This document shows, piece by piece, positions 51,409 to 60,078 of a stretch of DNA of 64,000 bases. Below the pieces are notes generated by a model. It was given only the letters and a program-made list of their open reading frames with translations. It was not told the origin of the DNA and made no database searches. Numbering within the stretch: position 1 is the stretch's first letter; every line of letters begins with the position of its first letter. Source of the stretch: Nocardioides anomalus (GTDB lineage: Bacteria > Actinomycetota > Actinomycetes > Propionibacteriales > Nocardioidaceae); NCBI RefSeq assembly GCF_011046535.1, contig NZ_CP049257.1:186001-250000 (forward strand), given 5' to 3'. The position numbers and the translations under genes are program-made.

Positions 51409-52338
51409 CTAGTCGGCGAGCGCGACCCCGGCCGCGTCGTACCGGACGCCCTCTTCGTGGCTGCGGAACGCCGCCCGCACCGCGGCCGGCACCTCGCTTA
51501 CGACCTCGGACAGCAGGGTGGTGGAGGAGTAGTCGCGCTGGTCGCTGCGGAGGTGGGTGGAGAGCACCTGTCCCGTCGCGCGATCCACGACGATCGTCTC
51601 GGTGCTGGAGGAGACGGCGTCGTCGAAGGTGATCTCGACGGTCGGCCGGTCGCCGGCGCGGGCGTCGGCGGTGTGCACGCCGTCGACCTCGGCCAGCGCC
51701 TCGTACGCCGCGGCCAGCGTGCGCGGCGGCAGCGTGTGCGAGGTCATCAGGGTCCGCAGCGCCTCGAACAGGGCCTCGTCGTGCGAGGAGGACCCGGAGA
51801 CCCGGGGGTCGAGGTAGGCCAGCAGGTCGTCGGCGTCGTCGGGGAGCGAGGCGGCGAACTCCGGCGTCGGGTCGGCCAGCGACGGTGGGGCGTCGTCGTC
51901 GAGCACGTCGTAGGACGTCCAGCCGGCCGACGGGCGGCGCTCGACCAGCAGGAGCCGGCCGTCCCAGCTGGTCCACGTCTCACGGACGGTGTCCAGCACC
52001 GGCACCTCGCCGGTGCTCGGCTCGTTGCGCTGCACCGAGCGGGACCGCTCGTGCAGCCAGGTGCCCTCCTGGAGCACCGTGCCGTCGTACGACGCGGCGC
52101 TGCGGGCCAGGAGGTGCAGGTCGGCGGCGGTGGCGTCCCCGGTCGGCAGCAGGGTGGGCACGGCGAGCCCGGCCACGGCCGCGGCGGCGACGCCGAGCAG
52201 CGCGGCCCGCCGGGCGCGGCGGGGCCGCGGTGCGCGCACCCGGCCGAGCAGGGCGGCGCGGTCGGCGGGCGCCCACATCCGGTCCAGCTCGGCGTCGGTC
52301 GGGCGGGCGTCGGCGAGGCGGGTCAGCAGGTCGGTCAT
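51409..52338 (-). CDS. CU044_5270-family protein, sigma-factor partner
   Basis: A 309-residue protein with a cytoplasmic segment (residues 1-45), one membrane helix (RRAALLGVAAAAVAGLAVPT) and an outer domain with features of the CU044_5270 family (AAADLHLLARSAASYDGTVL, RTLAAAYEALAEVDGVHTAD). Its ATG overlaps the stop of the sigma factor gene (ATGA), so it is probably the sigma factor's regulator or effector. No anti-sigma zinc motif is seen. Confidence 0.85.
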   Translation of the reverse strand: MTDLLTRLADARPTDAELDRMWAPADRAALLGRVRAPRPRRARRAALLGVAAAAVAGLAVPTLLPTGDATAADLHLLARSAASYDGTVLQEGTWLHERSRSVQRNEPSTGEVPVLDTVRETWTSWDGRLLLVERRPSAGWTSYDVLDDDAPPSLADPTPEFAASLPDDADDLLAYLDPRVSGSSSHDEALFEALRTLMTSHTLPPRTLAAAYEALAEVDGVHTADARAGDRPTVEITFDDAVSSSTETIVVDRATGQVLSTHLRSDQRDYSSTTLLSEVVSEVPAAVRAAFRSHEEGVRYDAAGVALAD

Positions 52339-52871
52339 CGGGTCTCCTGGGTGGCGAGGATCGGGGTGGGGCGGGCGGTGAGCCGCTTGCGGGCGCGGTG
52401 CAGCCGGACCGAGAACGCGTTGGGGGTGACGCCGAGGACGCGCGCGGCCTGGTCCGGGGTGAGGCCGTCCCAGGCCACCAGCAGCAGGGCCTCGCGCTCC
52501 TTGGGCGACAGTGCGGCCAGCGCGTGCAGGCAGGCGTCGCGCTCGGCCACCACCTCCTCGGCCGAGGCGCCGGCCCGGCCGTGCCAGCCGTCGCGGACCG
52601 CGGCCCGCCACCACTCCTGCGCGGTCGCCTCGCGCCGCCGGCGGTTGGCCGCGAGCTTCCGGACGACGCCCACCAGCCAGGCGCGGGCGTCACCGGGCTC
52701 GAGAGGTACGTCGGCCAGGCGCCGCACCACGACCTCGAAGGCGTCGGCGACCAGGTCCTCGGCGGTGGCCGGGTCGCCGTGGCGCCGGGCGTAGGCGAAG
52801 AGCCGGGCGGCGTGGGCGGCGTACAGCGCGCTCAGCCGCTGGTCGGCGTCGGGGTCGCGGGGAGGTCTCAC
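52335..52871 (-). CDS. ECF-type RNA polymerase sigma factor
   Basis: A 178-residue sigma factor: region 2 (LFAYARRHGDPATAEDLVAD then AFEVVVRRLADVP) and region 4 (LAALSPKEREALLLVAWDGL then TPDQAARVLGVTPNAFSVRL). Directs RNA polymerase to a small set of promoters. GTG 52871; the following gene overlaps its stop and encodes a one-helix membrane protein, as usual for ECF units of this group. Confidence 0.93.
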   Translation of the reverse strand: MRPPRDPDADQRLSALYAAHAARLFAYARRHGDPATAEDLVADAFEVVVRRLADVPLEPGDARAWLVGVVRKLAANRRRREATAQEWWRAAVRDGWHGRAGASAEEVVAERDACLHALAALSPKEREALLLVAWDGLTPDQAARVLGVTPNAFSVRLHRARKRLTARPTPILATQETR

Positions 52872-52901
52872 ACCATGGTCTTGTCGCGGGGAGCCCCGAC
52901 C

Positions 52902-54275
52902 TTACGGCCGGAGCCGGACCGCGATGGTGGTGCCACCCGGCGCGCTGTGCAGGCTCACGGTGCCGCCGTGCGAGCGGACGATGGCCTCGACCAGGGACAG
53001 GCCGAGCCCGGCGCCGCCCGAGCGCTCGCGGGCCTCGTCGACCCGGGCGAACCGTTCGAAGGCCTGGTCCACGAAGTCCGGCGGGAAGCCGGGGCCGTCG
53101 TCGTGCACGTCGAAGCCGTCGGGACGGCCGGTGACCGTGACCGTCGTGCCGGCCGGCGTGTGCTTGCGGGCGTTCGTCAGCAGGTTGGTGACCACCTGGT
53201 GCAGCCGCTGCTCGTCGCCGGTCACCTCGACCGGCTCGTCCGGCAGCTCGAGGCGCCAGCGGTGGTCGGGTGCGACCACGCGCGCGTCGGAGACGGCCTC
53301 GAGGAGCAGGTGGGTGAGGTCGACCGGCTCGGCGGCGAGTGGGCGGCCGGCGTCGAGGCGGGCCAGCAGCAGCAGGTCCTCGACCAGCGAGGTCATCCGC
53401 CCGGACTCCTCCTCGACCTTGCCCAGCGCCGTGCGCACGGTGTCCTGGTCGTCGCCACGTCGGCGGGCCAGCTCGGTGTAGCCGGCGATGGTGGCCAGCG
53501 GCGTGCGCAGCTCGTGGGAGGCGTCGGCCACGAACTGGCGCACCTGCTGCTCGCTGCGGTGCCGCTCGGCCAGCGAGGTCTCGACGTGCGCGAGCAGGGT
53601 GTTGAGGGCCGCGCCGACCTGGCCGACCTCGGTGCGCTCGTCGGTCAGGTGTGCCGGCACCCGCTCGTGCAGCTCGATCTCGCCCTCGGTCAGGTCCAGC
53701 TCGGAGACGCGGTCGGCGGTGGCGGCGACCTCGCGCAGCGGCCGGAGCTGGCGCCGCACCAGGAGCAGACCGCCGCCGGCGGCCAGCACCGTCCCGAGGG
53801 CGACGAGCACCGCCTCGTAGCCGATGAGCGAGTGGACCGCCTCGGAGACCTCCTCGGTCGGCAGGGCCACGACGACCGTGCCGGGCTCGCCCCGGACGGA
53901 GCCGGCCGCGGCCCGCGCGCGGTAGCCGCCCAGCCCGGGCACGTCGAGCGCGTGGATCTCGCCGTCCGTCGGCACGTCCGCTAGCGCCTGGAGGGCGTCG
54001 TCGTCGAGCTCGGTGCGGTCCGGTCCGTAGCCGGAGCGGTAGCCGAGGCCGTCACCCGACCCGTCGGGGAAGCCCGCCTGCAGCGTGCCCGGCTGCGCGT
54101 TGCCGAGACCCCCCGGTCCCGGACCCGGACGCTCGACGATCTGGGTGAGCTGGTTGTCCACCTGGCGGGTCAGCCGGTTCTGGATCGCCAGCGTGGCGGC
54201 GACGCCGATGAGCACCGAGACCACGAGGACCAGCGCGACCGCGGTGACCACGAGCCGCGCGGTGAGCGTCCTCAC
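52902..54275 (-). CDS. OmpR-system sensor histidine kinase
   Basis: A 457-residue kinase. Two membrane helices (residues about 8-28 and 150-172) flank an outer sensor of about 120 residues. HAMP-like segment, then HisKA with FVADASHELRTPLATIAGYT near residue 250, and HATPase with VVTNLLTNARKHTPAGTTV, DDGPGFPPDF and GGAGLGLSLVEAIVRSHGG. GTG 54275 overlaps the stop of its response regulator. The pair resembles envelope-stress two-component systems of actinomycetes; the stimulus is unknown. Confidence 0.95.
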   Translation of the reverse strand: MRTLTARLVVTAVALVLVVSVLIGVAATLAIQNRLTRQVDNQLTQIVERPGPGPGGLGNAQPGTLQAGFPDGSGDGLGYRSGYGPDRTELDDDALQALADVPTDGEIHALDVPGLGGYRARAAAGSVRGEPGTVVVALPTEEVSEAVHSLIGYEAVLVALGTVLAAGGGLLLVRRQLRPLREVAATADRVSELDLTEGEIELHERVPAHLTDERTEVGQVGAALNTLLAHVETSLAERHRSEQQVRQFVADASHELRTPLATIAGYTELARRRGDDQDTVRTALGKVEEESGRMTSLVEDLLLLARLDAGRPLAAEPVDLTHLLLEAVSDARVVAPDHRWRLELPDEPVEVTGDEQRLHQVVTNLLTNARKHTPAGTTVTVTGRPDGFDVHDDGPGFPPDFVDQAFERFARVDEARERSGGAGLGLSLVEAIVRSHGGTVSLHSAPGGTTIAVRLRP

Positions 54276-55000
54276 GACGCGGGCTTGAGCACGTACCCGG
54301 CGCCGCGCATGGTGTGGATCATCGGGGCGCGGCCGGCGTCGATCTTCTTGCGCAGGTAGGAGATGTAGAGCTCGACGACGTTGGCCTGGCCGCCGAAGTC
54401 GTAGTTCCAGACCCGGTCCAGGATCTGCGCCTTGCTGAGCACCCGGCGCGGGTTGCGCATGAGGAAGCGCAGCAGCTCGAACTCGGTGGCGGTCAGCGCG
54501 ATCTCCTCCCCGGCGCGCGAGACCTCGTGGCTGTCCTCGTCGAGCTCGAGGTCGCCGACGCGCAGCACCGAGCTCTCCGCCACCCGCTGGGCGCCCGAGC
54601 GGCGCATCAGCCCGCGCAGTCGGGCCACCAGCTCCTCGAGCGAGAACGGCTTGGTCACGTAGTCGTCGCCCCCGGCGGTCAGCCCGGCCACCCGGTCTTC
54701 GACGGCGTCGCGGGCGGTGAGGAAGACGACGGGCACGTCGGGCAGCGCGGTGCGCATCCGGCGCAGCACCTCGAGGCCGTCGACGTCGGGCAGCATCATG
54801 TCCAGCACGACGGCGTCGGGACCGAGCTCCTTGGCGGCGTTCACCGCCGAGGTCCCGGTGTGCGCCGTCTGCACCTGCCAGCCCTCGTAGCGCAGCGCCA
54901 TCGAGATGAGCTCGGCGATGTTGACCTCGTCGTCGACGACGAGGACGCGCAGGGGCGACCCGTCCGGGCGGGTCAGGTCGGCGGCGGGAGCGACGGGCAC
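54272..55000 (-). CDS. OmpR/PhoB-type response regulator
   Basis: A 242-residue regulator. Receiver with VLVVDDEVNIAELISMALRY, the phospho-Asp in AVVLDMMLPDVDG, and DYVTKPFSLEELVARLRGLM. Winged-helix output domain with EFELLRFLMRNPRRVLSKAQ and VVELYISYLRKKIDAG. GTG 55000 lies 6 nt after CATGCT (55012-55007), and two direct repeats sit just upstream, consistent with autoregulation. It is co-transcribed with the kinase behind it. Confidence 0.96.
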   Translation of the reverse strand: MPVAPAADLTRPDGSPLRVLVVDDEVNIAELISMALRYEGWQVQTAHTGTSAVNAAKELGPDAVVLDMMLPDVDGLEVLRRMRTALPDVPVVFLTARDAVEDRVAGLTAGGDDYVTKPFSLEELVARLRGLMRRSGAQRVAESSVLRVGDLELDEDSHEVSRAGEEIALTATEFELLRFLMRNPRRVLSKAQILDRVWNYDFGGQANVVELYISYLRKKIDAGRAPMIHTMRGAGYVLKPAS

Positions 55001-55017
55001 GGTCCCAGCATGACCGC

Positions 55018-55038
55018 GTTCGCTGTGGGTTCGCTGTG
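55018..55038 (-). promoter_or_regulatory. Direct repeats, OmpR/PhoB-type box
   Basis: GTTCGCTGTG occurs twice (55018-55027 and 55029-55038) with an 11-bp period, ahead of the leaderless -10 CATGCT of the response regulator gene. Direct repeats at one helical turn in the -35 region are the normal binding pattern of OmpR/PhoB regulators, so autoregulation is likely. Confidence 0.6.
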
Positions 55039-55141
55039 AGCACGCGGCGCGGAAATTGTCCGGGCCCGCACCCAACCGGATTGGCCCGGCCTCCGTCACA
55101 CGGGTAGAAAGGGCGGACCAAGCGGACAACCGGAGCGGCGC

Positions 55142-55654
55142 GTGGGTGGTACTCGGGACGACGGCTTCACGGCGTACGTCGCCGGTCGCCGCGCTCACCT
55201 CTACCGCACGGCGTACCTGCTGTGCGGGGATGCCCACCGCGCCGAAGACATCGTGCAGAACGCCCTCGCCAAGCTGTACGTCGCGTGGCCGCGCGCGTCC
55301 AAGGCCGACTCGGTCGACGCCTACGTGCGCCGGGTGATCGTCAACAGCCACCTCGACGAGCGCCGCCGCCCGTGGCGCCGGGAGTCGCCGACCGAGGACG
55401 AGCGCCTCGACCGCGCCGCGCCCACCGGCGTGACGCCCGAGGAGTCCGACGCGCTGTGGACCGCGCTGCGTGGGCTCGGGCCCAAGCAGCGGCGGGTCGT
55501 GGTGCTGCGGCACTACTGGGGCCTGTCGGTGGAGGAGACCGCCGCTGACCTCGGCGTCAGCCCCGGCACGGTGAAGAGCCAGACCTCGGCCGCCCTGGAG
55601 AAGCTGCGCACCGTCCTCGGGGTGCCCGCCGCGACGGGAGGTGGCCGCGCGTGA
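55142..55654 (+). CDS. SigE-family ECF sigma factor
   Basis: A 170-residue sigma factor of the SigE group. Region 2 contains LYRTAYLLCGDAHRAEDIVQ and NALAKLYVAWPRASKADSVD; region 4 contains LGPKQRRVVVLRHYWGLSVE and TAADLGVSPGTVKSQTSAAL. GTG 55142; a 141-bp region separates it from the divergent response regulator. The downstream gene starts inside its 3' end and encodes a membrane protein that probably controls it. Confidence 0.95.
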   Translation: MGGTRDDGFTAYVAGRRAHLYRTAYLLCGDAHRAEDIVQNALAKLYVAWPRASKADSVDAYVRRVIVNSHLDERRRPWRRESPTEDERLDRAAPTGVTPEESDALWTALRGLGPKQRRVVVLRHYWGLSVEETAADLGVSPGTVKSQTSAALEKLRTVLGVPAATGGGRA

Positions 55655-57192
55655 CCGACCCCGACGACCGCTTCCTGACCGAGCGGCTGCACGCCCTGGC
55701 CGGTGGGGTGACCCCGCCGGTGGTCCCCGCCGACGCCGACGTCCGCCGCGGCCGGCGCCGGCTGGTCCGCGTCCGCGCCACCATGGCCGGCGCCTCGATC
55801 GGCGCCCTCGCGGTGGTCCTCGGCGTCACCGGTCTCACCGCCGGGGACCCGCAGGCCACCGAGCCACCCGTGGTCGGACGGACGACCGGCACGGCGCTGC
55901 CGGCCACGCCGGACGGCTCCACCCCGAGCGGGAGCCCGTCGCGCGGCGAGCGCGACGGCGAGCGCGACGGCGGTGGCGACGAGCTCACCTCGCTCGGCGG
56001 CGGGGGCGGCGGTGCGGCCGTGGGCGACCCGGCCTCCGGCAGCGCGTCGTCCGACGCCACCGGCGACGGGGCCGACGAGCACTCGGGCAAGGCGGGCTCC
56101 AAGGCGGGCGGGCAGCCGGGCCACTGGCCCACTGGACCGGTCGTCCCGACCGACGGCTCGACCGACGACGTCACCGACGGTCCCACCGACACCCCGACCG
56201 GCAGCCCCACCGGCAGCCCCAGCGACGAGCCGACCGCGACCCCGTCCACCGACGGGCCGGGCACGCCGACGGGCAGCCCCACGCCGACCGGCACCCCGAC
56301 CACCCCGCCCGAGGACCCGACGCCGCCCACCACCGGGCCGGTGCGGGTGCCCAAGGTGCTCTCCTACTTCAACGAGGTCCTGGCCGACCACCTCGACGCC
56401 GACCGCGACCACCTGGCGACCTACGACCGCCGGGTCGACCGCCGCAAGGCCACCCGCATCGACGGCCGGCTGTTCGCGCTGAGCGGGAGCTACCGCTGGA
56501 CCGACGGCGACGACACCGAGGCCGTCGCGGTCAAGGTCGCGACGGGCTGGGACCAGGTCGACTGGCGCTGCGGGACGACGCCCGCGACGTGGGACTGCGC
56601 CGCCGCGACCGGGGCCGAGCTCGCGCGCCACGACGGGCTGCGTCAGGTCGCGGCCCCGCGTGCCGACGGCCAGGTCGTCGTCGTCTCCACCGAGGTGGCG
56701 AGCGCGGACGTCTCCGACGACGACCTCGTCGCCGCGGCCCTCGACGACCGCCTGGTCGTGCCCGGCGACGCCGTCCCGGCGGCCCCGCCGCTGCTCGACG
56801 CCGGCGCGTTCGGCGCCTCCGGGCAGGCCGCGCTGGTCCGCGACGGCGAGTCGTTCACGACGACCGGCTGGGCGCGCACCCCCAGCGTGCGGGGCACGTG
56901 GGCCGTCGCCGGCACCGACCGCGGCACGCTGGCCTGGTCCGCGACGCCGCTCTACAGCGGTGGGGCGTGGACCTGCCTGACGACGTACCGCTCCTGCACC
57001 GACGTCGTCGTCGACGACGCCGGCACCGTCGTGCACGTCGGCGCGCTGAGGAAGAAGGGCGGCTGGGTCCTGCAGTACGACGGCCCGACGTACGCCGTGC
57101 GCGTCAGCTCGAGCGACCCGACGTTCGCCAAGAAGCGGGCCTACCCGTTCCTGGTCGCCCCGGCGTGGCAGCCGGCTGCGTCGGCCCCGTAG
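55651..57192 (+). CDS. Membrane protein with Pro/Thr-rich stalk, sigma partner
   Basis: A 513-residue protein with GTG overlapping the sigma stop. Residues 1-45 are cytoplasmic, followed by one membrane helix (MAGASIGALAVVLGVTGL). Residues about 70-230 form a long Ser/Thr/Pro/Gly stalk (TPTGSPTGSPSDEPTATPST). The last 280 residues are an outer beta-rich domain (FNEVLADHLDADRDHLATYD, TPLYSGGAWTCLTTYRSCTD). Position behind a SigE-type factor suggests an anti-sigma-like or target role. Its last 89 bp overlap the convergent histidine kinase gene. Confidence 0.85.
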   Translation: MTDPDDRFLTERLHALAGGVTPPVVPADADVRRGRRRLVRVRATMAGASIGALAVVLGVTGLTAGDPQATEPPVVGRTTGTALPATPDGSTPSGSPSRGERDGERDGGGDELTSLGGGGGGAAVGDPASGSASSDATGDGADEHSGKAGSKAGGQPGHWPTGPVVPTDGSTDDVTDGPTDTPTGSPTGSPSDEPTATPSTDGPGTPTGSPTPTGTPTTPPEDPTPPTTGPVRVPKVLSYFNEVLADHLDADRDHLATYDRRVDRRKATRIDGRLFALSGSYRWTDGDDTEAVAVKVATGWDQVDWRCGTTPATWDCAAATGAELARHDGLRQVAAPRADGQVVVVSTEVASADVSDDDLVAAALDDRLVVPGDAVPAAPPLLDAGAFGASGQAALVRDGESFTTTGWARTPSVRGTWAVAGTDRGTLAWSATPLYSGGAWTCLTTYRSCTDVVVDDAGTVVHVGALRKKGGWVLQYDGPTYAVRVSSSDPTFAKKRAYPFLVAPAWQPAASAP

Positions 57193-58786
57193 GGAACGCC
57201 AGGACCACCGCGGTCCCGCGACCGACCTCGCTGGAGGCGCTCGCGGTGCCGCCGTGCGCCTCGACCAGCTGCCGCACGATCGCGAGCCCCAGGCCGCTGC
57301 CGCCGGTGGCCCGGCTGCGGGAGGGGTCGACCCGGCGGAACCGGTCGAAGACGTGGGGCAGGTCGGCGGCCGGGATGCCCTCGCCGGTGTCCTCGACCGT
57401 GACCGTGCCGTCCGCGCCGCGCAGGGTGACGCGGCCGCCGGACGGGGTGTGGCGCAGCGCGTTGGCCACCAGGTTGGTCACGGCCTGGCGCAGCCGCACC
57501 GGGTCGGCGACCAGGCGTGCGGTCGGCGGGCAGTCGACCTCGACGCCGAGGCCGGCGCGCTGCGCCGCCGCGCGGAACGACGCCGCCACCTGCTCCAGGA
57601 AGACGCGCAGCTCGACCGGTTGCGGGTCCAGCCGGAGCTCGCCGGCGTCACCGAGCGCGAGGTCGTGCAGGTCGTCGACCAGGCGCTGCAGGTGCAGGCT
57701 CTCCTCGAGCAGGCTGGCCACCAGCTCCTGGTCGGGCTCCACCACGCCGTCGCGCGCCGCCTCGACCCAGCCACGCACGTTGGCCAGGGGAGTGCGCAGC
57801 TCGTGCGAGACGTCGCTGACCATCTGCCGGCGCGCGTCCTCCAGCTGCTGGCGGCGCTCGGCCATCCGGTTGAAGGCGCGCGCCACCCGGCCCAGCTCGT
57901 CGCGGCGCCCCTCGGGCACCCGGGCGGTGAGGTCGCCGTCGGCCGCCCGCAGCGCGGCCGCGGACAGCCGACGCAGCGGGACCACGATGGTGGCGGCCAG
58001 CAGCGCGGAGAGCAGGAGGGTCACGAGCAGCACCCCGCCGGCCAGCAGCAGGATGCGGCGCTGGTTGTGGCCCGAGAGGTCCCAGAACACCTCGGCCCGC
58101 GAGCCCTCGCCGCTGACGAAGACCAGCGCGGGCGGGGCGACGTACGGCGTGAAGGCGGCGCGCAGCGACTCGTCCAGGCAGCGCGCGACCCGGCGGTGGT
58201 GGTCGGGGTAGGACACGAACACGCTGAGGTCGCGGGTGACCAGGCTGGTCGGCCCGAGGCCGGTGCGGGCCAGGCAGGCGTCGACCGCGGGCCCGATCCC
58301 GCGGAAGGCCGTCACGGCGCCCGGACCGGACAGGGTGCTGACCCGCGAGTCCAGCGCCAGGGTCGGCGCGACGAGGAACGCCGTCCCCGGCACCGGGCCC
58401 GCGTCCTGCGGCGCCTGGTCCACCTCGAGCGGCGCCAGCAGGGTGGTGTCGACGTCGAGGGGATCGATGCGCGCGCGGGCCTGGGTCGGGTCGAAGGTGT
58501 CGTGGGTGTCGCCGACCAGGACGCGGCCGGTGGTGTCGGTGACCGTCACCGGCCCGTCGTGCTGGCGCGCCAGCCGCGCGACCAGGGCCTCGGCGCCGGT
58601 CCAGGAGCGGTGCGTCGCGGCGTAGCCCACGAGCGCGTCGTAGGTCTGGGCGTCGGCGTGCAGCGACTCCTGCTGCTCCTCGTGCACCGCCACCGTGGTG
58701 GCCCGGACCGTGGCCCAGGTCGCGGCGACCACCGCCACCAGTGCGATGACCGCGCCGAGCGCGAAGAGGCGGACCGAGAGGCTCAC
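57104..58786 (-). CDS. Sensor histidine kinase of second OmpR system
   Basis: A 560-residue kinase. Membrane helix near residues 5-30 (LFALGAVIALVAVVAATWAT), an outer sensor of about 240 residues with two cysteines (DACLARTG, ARCLDESL), a second helix near 270 (LLLAGGVLLVTLLLSALLAA), HAMP, HisKA with MVSDVSHELRTPLANVRGWV near 345, and HATPase with GGSGLGLAIVRQLVEAHGGT. Residues after about 530 are a Pro/Gly/Arg tail whose DNA overlaps the convergent gene. GTG 58786 overlaps the response regulator stop. Confidence 0.93.
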   Translation of the reverse strand: MSLSVRLFALGAVIALVAVVAATWATVRATTVAVHEEQQESLHADAQTYDALVGYAATHRSWTGAEALVARLARQHDGPVTVTDTTGRVLVGDTHDTFDPTQARARIDPLDVDTTLLAPLEVDQAPQDAGPVPGTAFLVAPTLALDSRVSTLSGPGAVTAFRGIGPAVDACLARTGLGPTSLVTRDLSVFVSYPDHHRRVARCLDESLRAAFTPYVAPPALVFVSGEGSRAEVFWDLSGHNQRRILLLAGGVLLVTLLLSALLAATIVVPLRRLSAAALRAADGDLTARVPEGRRDELGRVARAFNRMAERRQQLEDARRQMVSDVSHELRTPLANVRGWVEAARDGVVEPDQELVASLLEESLHLQRLVDDLHDLALGDAGELRLDPQPVELRVFLEQVAASFRAAAQRAGLGVEVDCPPTARLVADPVRLRQAVTNLVANALRHTPSGGRVTLRGADGTVTVEDTGEGIPAADLPHVFDRFRRVDPSRSRATGGSGLGLAIVRQLVEAHGGTASASSEVGRGTAVVLAFPTGPTQPAATPGRPGTGRPASWRTSGRSS

Positions 58787-59469
58787 GGCGCCTCCGGGGC
58801 CAGGGCGTAGCCAACGCCGTACACGGTCCGGATGAGCGCGGGGTCGAGCTTCTTGCGCAGGTTGGCGATGTGCACGTCCACGGTGCGCCGGGACACGAAG
58901 TCCTCCGCGCCGTGCAGGTGGCGCAGCAGCTGGTCGCGGGTGAAGACCCGGGCCGGCTCGGAGGCCAGCAGCTCCAGCAGCGCGAACTCGCCCGGTGTGC
59001 ACTCCACCGGCTGGTCGCGGAAGACCACCTCGTGGCTGGCCGGCCGCACGGTCAGCGCCCCCACGCTCACCGGCGGCCGGGCCGCCTCGGTGCCGGCCAG
59101 GCGGCTGCGCCGCAGCAGGGCCCGGCCCCGGGCCATCAGCTCGCGCGGGCTGTAGGGCTTGGTCAGGTAGTCGTCGGCGCCGAGGTCCAGCCCGCGCAGG
59201 AGGTCGTCCTCTCCCGCGCGGGCCGTGAGCATCAGCACGGGCAGCGCCTCGGTCTCCGGTGTGGCGCGCAGGACCCGGCACACGTCGTGCCCGTCGAGCG
59301 CCGGCATCATCACGTCGAGGATGAGCAGGTCCGGCAGGCTGGTGCGGACGGCCTCGAGGGCCGCGCCGCCGTCGTGGACGACGGTGACCGAGTGGCCCTC
59401 CGCAACGGCGTACCGGCGGATGAGCTCGGCCTGCTTGGGGTCGTCCTCGGCGACCAGGATGCGCGCCAC
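58783..59469 (-). CDS. OmpR/PhoB-type response regulator (second system)
   Basis: A 228-residue regulator: ILVAEDDPKQAELIRRYAVA, phospho-Asp in LLILDVMMPALDG, DDYLTKPYSPRELMARGRAL, and winged helix with GEFALLELLASEPARVFTRD and TVDVHIANLRKKLDPALIRT. GTG 59469 is 13 nt behind the secreted-protein stop, so the three genes (secreted protein, regulator, kinase) form one operon. Probably it controls its own operon through the repeats at 60061-60078. Confidence 0.95.
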   Translation of the reverse strand: MARILVAEDDPKQAELIRRYAVAEGHSVTVVHDGGAALEAVRTSLPDLLILDVMMPALDGHDVCRVLRATPETEALPVLMLTARAGEDDLLRGLDLGADDYLTKPYSPRELMARGRALLRRSRLAGTEAARPPVSVGALTVRPASHEVVFRDQPVECTPGEFALLELLASEPARVFTRDQLLRHLHGAEDFVSRRTVDVHIANLRKKLDPALIRTVYGVGYALAPEAP

Positions 59470-59482
59470 TGGAGGCAGTGTG

Positions 59483-60037
59483 TCAGTCGCTGCCGAACGT
59501 GCCGAGCAGGCAGGCGTCCTCGATGGCGGCGTTGTCGTCGGGAACGTCGTAGCCGGCGCGGTAGGTCCAGTCGAGGTTCTCGTCGTTGAGCAGGCGCACG
59601 TGCTCACCGTGGTCGGCCAGGCAGGCCACGTAGGTCTGGGCCTGGGCGGCGAAGGTCGGGTTGGTCGCCGCCTCCAGCGCCGGCGGGTAGACCGGGTCGA
59701 CCGAGGCGCACGCCGCGCGGGCGTCGGCGGGCGGCGGCCAGGCCAGGGTGACGCCGTACGTCGGGGACATGTTCTCGGCCGGGACCGGACGGGCCTCGGC
59801 GTCGGGGTCGATGGTCGGGGCGCCCGCCTCGATGAGGCAGTCGGTGTAGGCCTGCAGCAGCGCGGTGCGGTGCGCGCTGCCCTGGCTGGTCACGTCGCTG
59901 ACGTGCATGACCGGCCGGGCACCGGTCCCGGCGGCGGCGTTGATCGCGGTCGGTGCCTCCGCCGGCATGGCCACGGCGGCGGCCGGGGTCAGGAGCAGCG
60001 CGAGCGGGGCGAGGGCGAGGAGTCGTGTCGTCTTCAT
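59483..60037 (-). CDS. Secreted protein co-transcribed with two-component system
   Basis: A 184-residue protein with signal peptide (LLALAPLALLLTPAAAVA). Four cysteines (YTDCLIEAG, AACASVDP, YVACLADHG, EDACLLGTF) could make two disulfides. First gene of an operon with a response regulator and kinase, as in systems where a secreted factor is sensed by or modulates the kinase. No family recognised. CAGAGT (60050-60045) ends 7 nt before ATG 60037. Confidence 0.82.
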   Translation of the reverse strand: MKTTRLLALAPLALLLTPAAAVAMPAEAPTAINAAAGTGARPVMHVSDVTSQGSAHRTALLQAYTDCLIEAGAPTIDPDAEARPVPAENMSPTYGVTLAWPPPADARAACASVDPVYPPALEAATNPTFAAQAQTYVACLADHGEHVRLLNDENLDWTYRAGYDVPDDNAAIEDACLLGTFGSD

Positions 60038-60060
60038 GGCCCCGACTCTGGCGAGCGGTT

Positions 60061-60078
60061 GTCAGGAACTGGTCAGGA
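60061..60078 (-). promoter_or_regulatory. Direct repeats upstream of second two-component operon
   Basis: GTCAGGA occurs at 60061-60067 and 60072-60078 with an 11-bp period, ahead of the -10 candidate CAGAGT (60050-60045). Same layout as the box at 55018, so a likely autoregulatory site for the OmpR-type regulator. The repeats overlap the last codons of the flavoprotein gene. Confidence 0.55.

Noticed and set aside
56170..56340. Repetitive tract in the sigma-partner gene as mobile repeat
   Set aside because: It encodes a normal Ser/Thr/Pro stalk of a surface protein and has no defined repeat unit.
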